Part shown: positions 8,418-15,000 of the stretch, piece by piece
Position numbering within the stretch: position 1 is the stretch's first letter
Layout: every line of letters starts with the position of its first letter
Assembly: GCA_019873685.1 (NCBI GenBank)
Contig: JAIOAT010000027.1
Coordinates: forward strand, 1 to 37,198
Length of the DNA: 37,198 bases
Direction of reading: 5' to 3'
From: Chloroflexota bacterium
Lineage (GTDB): Bacteria; Chloroflexota; Anaerolineae; Aggregatilineales; Ch27
Made by a program: the position numbers and the translations under genes
The notes under the pieces: model-generated
What the model saw: the letters and a program-made list of their open reading frames with translations, nothing else
What the model was told of the DNA's origin: nothing
The model's database searches: none

Positions 8418-9947
8418 ATGGGCGGATGGATCTGGCGGTTGGTGCTAGCGCTGATGCTGGCGGCGGGGCCGTTGCTGGCGCCTGTGATGGGGGAAGGGGT
8501 CGCGGCAGCAGGCTCGTGGTCGGTCTGGCTTTACCAGCAGGAGACAGGCCGCCTGGTGCATCTCTTCCCGGATGGCACGCCGGGCGCATCGCTGACCCTG
8601 CCGCTGCCACCCGGCGTGGTGGAGTATCCGTATGAGCTGGCTGTGTCACCGGATGGGACGCTGCTGGCGGCCTGTGTGACCAGCCCGGCGGAGGTGACCA
8701 CAATCACCGTCTACGATCTGGCTGCTGCCAAGTTCCGGGCCTCCTATACCGTCCCCGGCGGGCGAATCGAAGGGTGTCTGCTGGGCCGCCAGTCCTTTAG
8801 CCCGGACGGCAGGCAACTGGCCTTCGGCTTGATGCATCATTATCCCGATCCCGCCGATCCGCGCCCTGACTGGGAAGTGATCGTCATGGACACGGCGACC
8901 GGGGCAGTGCTGAGCCGCCTGGCATCGACGTCGCCAGCGGTAGCCGCGCTGGGCCGCAACTACGCCGGGACATGCCCCGCCGTCACGGCCTTCACGCCGG
9001 GGATGGTGGCTTTTGCCCCGATTGCCTGGGGCACGGAAGGCTTTGCCGAGTACGACAGCCTGGTCTGGCAACCGGCCAGCGGCGCGGTCAGCCTTTACGG
9101 CCCGTATGGCAAGATCAGCCTGGACACCTTCGGCCAGGAGACGATCTGGATCGAGGTACGCGATGACTTCCCTGTCGCCCCCGTGGGCGACACGCCAGCC
9201 CATCCGTTCAACGTGGTGATGTTCGCTGCAAACGCCGGGGCGGCCTGGCAGCCGATCTTCCACCAGAGTGGGGCCATCGTGGAACAGGCATTGTACATCG
9301 AGGGCGGACGGCGGATCGCCATCCGCACCTCCGCCACGCCAGGAGGGCTGCCGCGCTGGTGGGCGCTCGATCGCGGCGGCGGCAGCGCCCTACTGAACCT
9401 CCCGGAAGCGGTCTATGAGGTCCGGGGGACGCCCGATGGCTACGTGTACCTGGACCCGGCTGGCGGCCCAACCGGCGGGCCGCTGCTGGTGGAGCAGCGC
9501 ACGATCGGCAGTAAGCCGGGGACCTATAACCTGTGGACGGCGGAGGCCGGATCGTTCTGGCAACTGCTGTGGGTCACGCCGCTGGCCGCTGACCCTGCGC
9601 TGCCGCCCTTCCCGGCGGTCTTGCCGCCGCTATCGCCCGGCCTGCTGGTGACGCCGCCCTCGGCGACTCCGATCCCGGCGGCGCTGCCGGCGCTGACCGT
9701 TGGCGGGGCGGCGGTGGTGCACACCACCGAAGGCGACCGTCTGCGCGTCCGCAGCGGCCCCGGCACGGAATTCCCGGTGCAGTTTGACCTGCCCGATGGC
9801 ACGCCGGTCACGCTGATGAGCGGCCCGGCCGCCGGGAGCGGCTATACCTGGTGGTACATCCGCACGCTGGATGGGCGCACCGGCTGGGCGGTCGATGGCG
9901 TGCCGGATGCTGGCGGCTGGCTGCAAACGTTGATCCCGACCGGCTGA
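8418..9947 (+). CDS. exported beta-propeller-like protein with C-terminal SH3b domain
   Basis: 509 residues. The ATG at 8418 has GAGGAGGG just upstream and begins a signal peptide (WIWRLVLALMLAAGPLLAP, cleavage after VAAA likely). The body (about 35-400) has repeated blade-like segments such as PYELAVSPDGTLLAAC, SFSPDGRQLAFG and VIVMDTATGAVLSRL, as in TolB/WD40-like propellers, which usually act as protein-binding platforms. After a proline-rich linker, an SH3b domain closes the protein (about 430-500: DRLRVRSGPGTEFPVQF, WWYIRTLDGRTGWAVDG). It is divergent from the other SH3b gene at 6489-8225, with 192 bp between starts, so the two may be regulated together. Specific function unknown. Confidence 0.82.
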   Translation: MGGWIWRLVLALMLAAGPLLAPVMGEGVAAAGSWSVWLYQQETGRLVHLFPDGTPGASLTLPLPPGVVEYPYELAVSPDGTLLAACVTSPAEVTTITVYDLAAAKFRASYTVPGGRIEGCLLGRQSFSPDGRQLAFGLMHHYPDPADPRPDWEVIVMDTATGAVLSRLASTSPAVAALGRNYAGTCPAVTAFTPGMVAFAPIAWGTEGFAEYDSLVWQPASGAVSLYGPYGKISLDTFGQETIWIEVRDDFPVAPVGDTPAHPFNVVMFAANAGAAWQPIFHQSGAIVEQALYIEGGRRIAIRTSATPGGLPRWWALDRGGGSALLNLPEAVYEVRGTPDGYVYLDPAGGPTGGPLLVEQRTIGSKPGTYNLWTAEAGSFWQLLWVTPLAADPALPPFPAVLPPLSPGLLVTPPSATPIPAALPALTVGGAAVVHTTEGDRLRVRSGPGTEFPVQFDLPDGTPVTLMSGPAAGSGYTWWYIRTLDGRTGWAVDGVPDAGGWLQTLIPTG

Positions 9948-9979
9948 GGCGGGAGATCAGGGCACAGGTAGAAGAGGCT

Positions 9980-10166
9980 GGGAAAAAAGAGGCAGGTGGC
10001 AGGAGGCCAGAGGCAAGAAGAGAGGCCGGAAGGTCAGGAGGCCGGGAAAAAAGAGGCAGGTGGCAAGAGGCCAGAGGCAAGAAGAGAGGCCGGGAGGTCA
10101 GGAGGCCGGGAGGCCGGGAAAAAAGAGGCAGGTGGCAGGAGGCCAGAGGCGAGAAGAGAGGCCGGG
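9980..10166. repeat. 64-bp purine-rich tandem repeat, about 2.8 copies
   Basis: Unit starts GGGAAAAAAGAGGCAGG. Copy 1 9980-10043 and copy 2 10044-10107 differ at two positions; an extra 8-bp AGGCCGGG duplication (10108-10115) precedes copy 3 (10116 to about 10166, last part lost). About four fifths of the top strand is A or G, with many GG runs. The 64-bp period is not a multiple of three and frames through it give repetitive Arg/Glu/Gly strings, so it is not coding. It fills most of the gene-free gap 9948-10280 between convergent genes. No CRISPR architecture (no distinct spacers). Confidence 0.9.
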
Positions 10167-10224
10167 GGAGCCGGACGCTGGCAACCTGTGCCTGTGCTAC
10201 GAGAACACCGGGGCCTGACAGCAG

Positions 10225-10253
10225 ACCGGGGCAGCTTGAACGGCTGCCCCGGT
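10225..10253. terminator. hairpin between convergent genes
   Basis: Perfect 11-bp inverted repeat (ACCGGGGCAGC at 10225-10235 and its complement at 10243-10253, 7-nt loop), 27 bases beyond the minus-strand stop of the next gene. No U-tract on either strand; possible bidirectional barrier. Confidence 0.5.
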
Positions 10254-10280
10254 TGTGGGAAAAGCGGTTGCTACAGCGGG

Positions 10281-10613
10281 TTAGCCCGGCTCAGCTACGG
10301 GCCGGGACTCGGCCAGGGCGGGGGTCGCCTCCAAGATGGCACGGGCCATCGCTTCGTCGGCAGTGATAATTGCCAGACGCCCGCTCCAGTTGGGATGCAG
10401 CCGCTCGCCCTGGACGGCGGACCAGGCCAGACCTTCGGCCTGCGGAGTGCTATACGCCAGCTCAAACAATAAATCGACCGGGTGCGCAACGGTATCCAGC
10501 AGGGTATTCACCACATCCAGCGCCAAATGATGATCGCGCCAGTTCCAGCCCTCCTCGTAGACGATGCGGATCGCCGTCTGCGCTTCGTTACTCCATTCCA
10601 CGCGTATGCACAT
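10281..10613 (-). CDS. small hypothetical protein
   Basis: 110 residues, start ATG at 10613 with an excellent ribosome site (AAGGAGGG, 6 bases upstream), which is the main reason to call it real. Composition is that of a soluble cytoplasmic protein: acidic and amphipathic helices (ADEAMARAILEATPALAE) and a Trp-rich stretch near the N-terminus (EEGWNWRDHHLALDVV). No membrane helix, signal peptide or recognised motif. It is convergent with the propeller gene and divergent from the two-component operon. Function not recognised. Confidence 0.72.
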   Translation of the reverse strand: MCIRVEWSNEAQTAIRIVYEEGWNWRDHHLALDVVNTLLDTVAHPVDLLFELAYSTPQAEGLAWSAVQGERLHPNWSGRLAIITADEAMARAILEATPALAESRPVAEPG

Positions 10614-10711
10614 GCGCTACCCTCCTTGTCTCTATCATACTATGCCGGGAGGGTCTTGCACCCCTTTTTAATGGGGTTTTCATATTCCTTTTGCAGGAAG
10701 CGCCGCCTTTT

Positions 10712-10753
10712 TTCAGAACTGACACACCCCGCTTCAAAACTGTCACATCCCGC
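10712..10753 (+). promoter_or_regulatory. 21-bp tandem direct repeat, candidate response-regulator box
   Basis: Two back-to-back 21-bp units (10712-10732 and 10733-10753) agree at 18 of 21 positions and share the core TTCRRAACTGWYAC. They end 25 bases before a TACAAT -10 that has no recognisable -35. Tandem half-sites two helical turns apart, at the place of a missing -35, is the layout of OmpR/PhoB-class activator boxes, and the gene downstream encodes such a regulator. Autoregulation is inferred. Confidence 0.65.
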
Positions 10754-10775
10754 GCCCGGCGGGTACACCGGCGTG

Positions 10776-10784
10776 TGCTACAAT
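10776..10784 (+). promoter_or_regulatory. extended -10 of the two-component operon
   Basis: TGCTACAAT (extended -10), 77 bases upstream of the response-regulator start. The -35 position reads CCGGCG, so activation by a bound regulator is plausible. Confidence 0.6.
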
Positions 10785-10861
10785 GCAAAAAAGCGCCAGG
10801 GGCGAACGTCGCCGCCCGGATACGCCGTTTTTATCCTGGCTGAACGCGCTACAAGGTGGAC

Positions 10862-11581
10862 ATGGATAGTCGCCCAAAGATTCTGCTTGTTGATGATGAA
10901 GCATCGGTCACCTCAACCCTCACCACGTTTCTGGAGTTAAGCGGTTTTGAGGTCGCGGTAGCCCGCAACGGGGAGGAAGCGCTGGCCATGCTGGAGCGTC
11001 TCTCCCCGGCGTTGATCGTGCTGGATGTGCTCATGCCGCGCCTGGATGGCCGGGAGACGCTGCGCCGTCTGCGACGGGGCGGCAACTGGACACCCGTTAT
11101 TCTGCTGACCCAGATCGGGGGTACTCCCGAGCGGATCATGGCCTTTCAGGAAGGCGCGGATGACTACCTCAACAAACCCTTCGACCCTCAGGAACTGGTC
11201 GTGCGTATCCGGGCCGTCCTGCGGCGGGTCACTGCTGGCCGGCAACTCCATGGCGCCCGGCAACTGGTCTGCGGGCCGCTGAGTCTGGACCGCCTGGCAC
11301 GACGCACCTACCTGAACGGGCGGGAGATCGCGCTCACACCGAAGGCATTCTCCGTCCTGGAATATCTGATGCTGCACCCGGATGAGATCATCACCCGTGA
11401 GCGTCTGCTGGATACCATCTGGGGCTGGGACAACGTGGTCGGGACGCGCGTCGCAGACACCCGGATCACCGAACTGCGTAAGGCCCTGGGCGACGACCCG
11501 GCCAGACCAACCTTTATTGAAACCATTGCCGGGCAGGGTTACCGGTTCGTCGGGCAGGTTTCGGAAACCTCAACAGGATGA
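10862..11581 (+). CDS. OmpR/PhoB-family response regulator
   Basis: 239 residues from the ATG at 10862, with AAGG five bases upstream; a GTG at 10856 overlaps the ribosome site and is less likely. Receiver domain: acidic pair Asp11/Asp12, phospho-acceptor Asp55 in IVLDVLMP, Thr83 and Lys105 in LNKPFDP. C-terminal winged helix with the typical ending ADTRITELRKALGDD...FIETIAGQGYRFVG and the preceding LTPKAFSVLEYLMLHPDEIITRERLLDTIWG. Length is normal. Its stop overlaps the start of the kinase gene (ATGA), so the two are translationally coupled. Likely targets are its own promoter box and a single copy of the same motif upstream of the gene at 12621 (inference). Confidence 0.95.
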   Translation: MDSRPKILLVDDEASVTSTLTTFLELSGFEVAVARNGEEALAMLERLSPALIVLDVLMPRLDGRETLRRLRRGGNWTPVILLTQIGGTPERIMAFQEGADDYLNKPFDPQELVVRIRAVLRRVTAGRQLHGARQLVCGPLSLDRLARRTYLNGREIALTPKAFSVLEYLMLHPDEIITRERLLDTIWGWDNVVGTRVADTRITELRKALGDDPARPTFIETIAGQGYRFVGQVSETSTG

Positions 11582-12483
11582 GCCGTAAAGGGTGGTGGTT
11601 GCTGCTCCCGCTGGGCCTGGGCCTGGCCGGAGTCATGCTGCTGGCGCGGGTGACGCTGCCGGGCACGGGATTGTTCCTCTCCCGCGACCTGGACCTGCTG
11701 TTGATCCTGTTCGGCCTCAGCCTGGCCATCTTCGCGGCGGGCGTCCTGATCGTCAAAGAGGTGATGGAGCATCTGCGCCAGCAGAGCATCGAGCAGGCCC
11801 GTGCCGAAGCCTTCGCCGAGCATTTGCGCTTCCTTCAGCGGCTGGATCACGAATTCAAGAATCCGCTGACTGCCCTGCGTGCGGGGCTGGGTACCCTGGC
11901 GCTGACCCTCCCCGACGAAAACCAGCAGCAGATTGTCCGGACGCTGGACATGGAAGCGCAACGGCTGAGCCGCCTGGTCACCGATCTGCGTAAGCTGGCC
12001 GAACTGGAAAGGCTGCCGCCGGAGTTTCAGGAGTTTTCGGTGGGGGATTTCTACGCGGAGATCAGCGAACTGGGTCGGGAACAGCCCGAATTGCGCGAGC
12101 GCCAGTACATCCTCTACCTGGCGCCAGAAGCAGCGAACCGCCGGCTGGTGGGCGACCCGGATCTATTGCTTCTGGCGGTGCACAACCTGCTGGATAACGC
12201 CTGCAAGTACACAGCCCCCGGCGATCGGATCGAGCTGCGCATCTTCATGGTTGAGGACAGCCTGGCCATTCAGATGACCGACACGGGGATCGGCATCCCT
12301 GAAGCGGAAGTGCCGCTGGTGTGGGAGGAGCTGTATCGCGGCGGCAATACCCACGACATCCCCGGCAACGGCATCGGCCTGGCGCTGATCAAAACCATCA
12401 TCGAACGTCACCAGGGCAGCGCAGACCTGCATAGCCGGGTCGGCCAGGGGACGACGGTCACCCTTTACCTGCCACTGGTCTAG
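11578..12483 (+). CDS. membrane histidine kinase, partner of the upstream regulator
   Basis: 301 residues. Two membrane helices (about 5-25 and 40-60) separated by only about 15 residues, so almost no extracytoplasmic sensor. Then a helical region leads to HisKA with phospho-acceptor His91 in LDHEFKNPLTALR, and HATPase_c with N-box HNLLDNACKY, G1 TDTGIGIPEAE and G2 GNGIGLALIK. No HAMP, PAS or GAF domain fits in the length. Kinases with such short intramembrane sensors (for example the BceS/LiaS type) often detect envelope stress or work through a membrane partner. The small membrane protein encoded next could be that partner, but this is speculation from gene order. Confidence 0.93.
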   Translation: MSRKGWWLLLPLGLGLAGVMLLARVTLPGTGLFLSRDLDLLLILFGLSLAIFAAGVLIVKEVMEHLRQQSIEQARAEAFAEHLRFLQRLDHEFKNPLTALRAGLGTLALTLPDENQQQIVRTLDMEAQRLSRLVTDLRKLAELERLPPEFQEFSVGDFYAEISELGREQPELRERQYILYLAPEAANRRLVGDPDLLLLAVHNLLDNACKYTAPGDRIELRIFMVEDSLAIQMTDTGIGIPEAEVPLVWEELYRGGNTHDIPGNGIGLALIKTIIERHQGSADLHSRVGQGTTVTLYLPLV

Positions 12484-12501
12484 GCCAGCGGCAACCGATG
12501 T

Positions 12502-12515
12502 TTCGAAACTGATAC
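12502..12515 (+). promoter_or_regulatory. single copy of the response-regulator box motif
   Basis: TTCGAAACTGATAC fits the 14-base core TTCRRAACTGWYAC shared by the two units at 10712-10753. It lies 106 bases upstream of the membrane-protein gene at 12621 and just after the kinase stop. Only one clear unit is visible here. Confidence 0.4.
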
Positions 12516-12620
12516 GCCATGTGTCGAGATTCGAACGCGGGCATCACAGCCATTGAACACCCCGCTGGTACACTGAAGGTACCTAAATTGAAGACAGTGA
12601 TGTTCGTGACAGGAGAAACG

Positions 12621-13172
12621 ATGAATATCAAAACAGGGCTACGGGTGCTGGTTGCGCTGGCGGTCATTGTCGCTGTGGTGTACTGGGCGATCGACTCCAC
12701 GCGTACCAGAACCTACACCGGAGACGAGATCAGTTTCAACATGGGCAGTGGGAGTGCTGTCATCACCCATTCGTCTGAGGAACCGGCGCTGGCGCGCTTC
12801 TCCACCACCGGCGTGCGCGGCACGTTTGCCATTGCCAGCAATGCGCTGGAGGTCTCCGCCAGCTCAGCCCGCCAGGGCACCGGCGCCAACGCGGTCAACC
12901 TGGTTGAGCTGGAAGTACCCCCCGGAACCGCCGATGTGCGGGTGACCCGCGGCACCGACGTGATGCTCACGCTTGAAGGGGCCAAGGCAGCGACAGTGAC
13001 CTTCACCCCGCAGAGTGAAGAAGCCATCCGCACCACCTACATTGCAGCAGCAATTGTCGTTCTGGTCGCCCTGTTCTACATCTCGCGCACCTTCAACCAC
13101 GGCTGGATTGGCTGGTTGCGGCGGCGGGGCCAGGTCAAGACTGTTGGCGATACGGAACAGGCCTCCACCTGA
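12621..13172 (+). CDS. small membrane protein with extracytoplasmic beta-rich domain
   Basis: 183 residues from the ATG at 12621 with AGGAG eight bases upstream. One helix at about 6-26 (LRVLVALAVIVAVVYWAI), a 110-residue Thr/Ser/Ala-rich domain predicted to be outside, a second helix at about 138-155 (YIAAAIVVLVALFYIS), and a short basic cytoplasmic tail with HGWIGWLRRRG. The middle domain alternates hydrophobic and polar residues (beta structure), with VELEVPPGTADVRVTRGTDVML similar in style to putative adhesin or PspC-associated beta-helix domains, but I do not recognise the family. It follows the two-component pair by 137 bp and has its own terminator, so it may be a target or accessory of that system. 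Confidence 0.8.
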   Translation: MNIKTGLRVLVALAVIVAVVYWAIDSTRTRTYTGDEISFNMGSGSAVITHSSEEPALARFSTTGVRGTFAIASNALEVSASSARQGTGANAVNLVELEVPPGTADVRVTRGTDVMLTLEGAKAATVTFTPQSEEAIRTTYIAAAIVVLVALFYISRTFNHGWIGWLRRRGQVKTVGDTEQAST

Positions 13173-13211
13173 ACAGGCCTGACAGTCTCCGCAACAGCAA
13201 ACTGACATGGG

Positions 13212-13241
13212 AAGGCCGGGAGGGATCGCCGGCCTTTCTTT
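13212..13241 (+). terminator. intrinsic terminator
   Basis: AAGGCCGG (13212-13219) and its complement CCGGCCTT (13229-13236) form an 8-bp stem with a 9-nt loop; the tail reads TTTCTTT. It lies 40 bases after the stop of the membrane-protein gene and ends the two-component region. Confidence 0.88.
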
Positions 13242-13271
13242 CGCCCCCCACCGGACGCTCCAGAACGGGAC

Positions 13272-13277
13272 TATAAT
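13272..13277 (+). promoter_or_regulatory. -10 element of the coiled-coil membrane protein gene
   Basis: Perfect TATAAT 53 bases upstream of the start at 13330, just after the terminator. No good -35 at 17 bp. Confidence 0.45.
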
Positions 13278-13329
13278 GGCAGACGCCCGGCTCATGTGAA
13301 CGCCACAACCAACATGGGGCAGACCACCG

Positions 13330-13902
13330 ATGAGACGCAAATTCACCCTTTATGACCTATTTGACCGCCTGCTGATACTGGTGCTGGGTCTTGTGATTGT
13401 GGGGGTGGTCATCCTGCTGGCAGTCTCCGTAGCCCGGCGCCCGGCGGCAACGGTCGACCTGCAGGAAGGGGTCGAGGAACTGGCGGAGGCGGCGGCCGAG
13501 CTACAACAGGCTGTAGACGCGCTGCGCGCCAACGCGGACGATCCGGCCACGGCCAGCGAACTGGGCGCCATCGAACAACGGCTGGATGTGGTCGACCGGC
13601 AACTGGAACTCCTGCAACAGCAGGTCGATAGCCCGGAACTGGCAGCGATCGAGGTTGTGGAGGGAGAGTTGCCGATCTTGCCGGAAGAAGTAGAGGCCAT
13701 CCAGAAGGATTTTAGCCAGACGGTCACCGCCGCTTCCTGGCTGATCGGCAGCTTGAGCATCGCCACAGCGGTGGCGCTGGCCATTGTGCTGAATGAACGG
13801 CGTCGCCGCCGCAGGAAACGCCCGCCTCAGCTGCCCTCTGTCCCGCCAGCTTCGTCCGGCGATCCGGGCATTCCACCGGCCACGGAAAACGAACCGCTTT
13901 GA
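13330..13902 (+). CDS. two-helix membrane protein with coiled-coil ectodomain
   Basis: 190 residues. First helix at about 15-35 (LLILVLGLVIVGVVILLAVSVA), then about 90 residues dominated by Glu, Gln, Ala and Leu in heptad order (VEELAEAAAELQQAVDALRAN and AIEQRLDVVDRQLELLQQQ), a second helix at about 135-155 (ASWLIGSLSIATAVALAIVL), a basic stop-transfer run (ERRRRRRKRPP) and a Pro/Ser tail. Both termini are predicted to be cytoplasmic, with the coiled coil outside. No enzyme motif. It ends convergent to cydB with 70 bp between stops. The ribosome site is weak. Function not recognised; a scaffold or oligomerising membrane protein is plausible. Confidence 0.8.
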   Translation: MRRKFTLYDLFDRLLILVLGLVIVGVVILLAVSVARRPAATVDLQEGVEELAEAAAELQQAVDALRANADDPATASELGAIEQRLDVVDRQLELLQQQVDSPELAAIEVVEGELPILPEEVEAIQKDFSQTVTAASWLIGSLSIATAVALAIVLNERRRRRRKRPPQLPSVPPASSGDPGIPPATENEPL

Positions 13903-13972
13903 CGAGCATCGCCAGCGGGGCGCGGCGCGGTCGACCGCCGCGCTACGCCCCGCCTGCAATCCAGCCAGCAGC

Positions 13973-14989
13973 CTAGTATTCCAGCTTACTCCCCGTGCTG
14001 ATCCGCTTGCGGAAAACCCAGTACGTCCAGCCCTGGTAAACCAGCACGATCGGCACCAGGATCAGGGCCACAACCGTCATCACCTGCAGCGTGTACTCGC
14101 TGGACGAAGCATTGTAGATCGTCAGGCTCCAGTCCGGGTTGAGGCTGGAAACCATCACCCGCGGGAACAGCCCCCGGAAAACCGTGATGACCGTCAGGGC
14201 AATGTGCAGGCACATGGTGAAGAAGCCCCAGCCAAAGCGTTTGTCGTTGACCAGCCAGCCGGTGGCCAGCAACGCCGCACCGGAACCGATAGCCGTGATC
14301 GGCGGCACCACGCCCTGCGTTGTCAGCACATCCGTCTCAAAGTAGCCGACGATGACCAGCAGGGCAATCAGGACGGTCAGGACGGGGCCAGCTTTCTTGG
14401 TCATGGCTTCTGCCCGCTCACGGACCGCGCCATCCGTCTTGAGAGCCAGGAAAATCGCGCCGTGCACCACGAACGCGGCTACCGCCACCACCCCGGCCAG
14501 CAGCCCCAGCGGGTTAAGCAGGGTCAGCAGGTCGCCGGTGTAGATCATGTTCTCGTCAATCGGCACGCCGCGCACAATATTGGCCAGGGCCACCCCCCAC
14601 AGCAGCGCCGGCAGGAAGCTGCCAAAGAAGATGGCGCGATCCCACCACTGCCGCCAGCGCTTACCCGGTTGCTTGCTGCGGAACTCAAAGGCTACACCGC
14701 GCAGGATCAGGGCCAGCAGCATCAGCACCAGAGCGAGGTAGAACCCGCTGAAGAGCGTAGCATACCAGTGCGGGAAGGCGGCGAACATTGCCCCGCCAGC
14801 GGTGATCATCCAGACCTCATTGCCATCCCACACCGGCCCGATGGTGTTGATGATCTGGCGACGCTCGCGGTCAGTCTTGCCCAGGAAGGGCAGGAGCATC
14901 CCCACGCCGTAATCAAAACCTTCCAGGATGAAGAAGCCGATGAACAGCACGGCAATCAACAGGAACCACAGGGCGTTTAGCTCGATCAT
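13973..14989 (-). CDS. cydB: cytochrome bd ubiquinol oxidase subunit II
   Basis: 338 residues from an ATG at 14989 with a strong ribosome site (GGAGGGGATGAG), 11 bp after the cydA stop, so the two form an operon. About eight to nine membrane helices. Signature segments of CydB are clear: N-terminal LWFLLIAVLFIGFFILEGFDYGVGMLLPFLG (split across the first helix), DGNEVWMI, and the FRGLFPRVMVSSLNP region. CydB supports the haem-bearing CydA in a quinol:O2 oxidoreductase that reduces oxygen to water with high affinity and contributes to the proton gradient without pumping. No small CydX-like frame is visible downstream. Length is slightly below the E. coli protein. Confidence 0.96.
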   Translation of the reverse strand: MIELNALWFLLIAVLFIGFFILEGFDYGVGMLLPFLGKTDRERRQIINTIGPVWDGNEVWMITAGGAMFAAFPHWYATLFSGFYLALVLMLLALILRGVAFEFRSKQPGKRWRQWWDRAIFFGSFLPALLWGVALANIVRGVPIDENMIYTGDLLTLLNPLGLLAGVVAVAAFVVHGAIFLALKTDGAVRERAEAMTKKAGPVLTVLIALLVIVGYFETDVLTTQGVVPPITAIGSGAALLATGWLVNDKRFGWGFFTMCLHIALTVITVFRGLFPRVMVSSLNPDWSLTIYNASSSEYTLQVMTVVALILVPIVLVYQGWTYWVFRKRISTGSKLEY

Positions 14990-15000
14990 CTCATCCCCTC

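Noticed and set aside
9980..10166. Possible CRISPR array in the tandem repeat region
   Set aside because: Units are adjacent with no unique spacers, there is no leader or cas gene, and the repeat is not palindromic.
9851..10472. Arg/Glu/Gly-rich frames through the purine repeat
   Set aside because: The 64-bp period breaks the frame at each unit and no ribosome site precedes them.
12864..13346. 160-codon minus-strand frame over the membrane protein at 12621
   Set aside because: Antisense to a gene with a good ribosome site and helices, and it crosses the intrinsic terminator.
13793..14980. Plus-strand frame of 395 codons across cydB
   Set aside because: Composition is rich in His, Gln and Arg as expected for an antisense frame in GC-rich DNA; cydB is unambiguous on the other strand.
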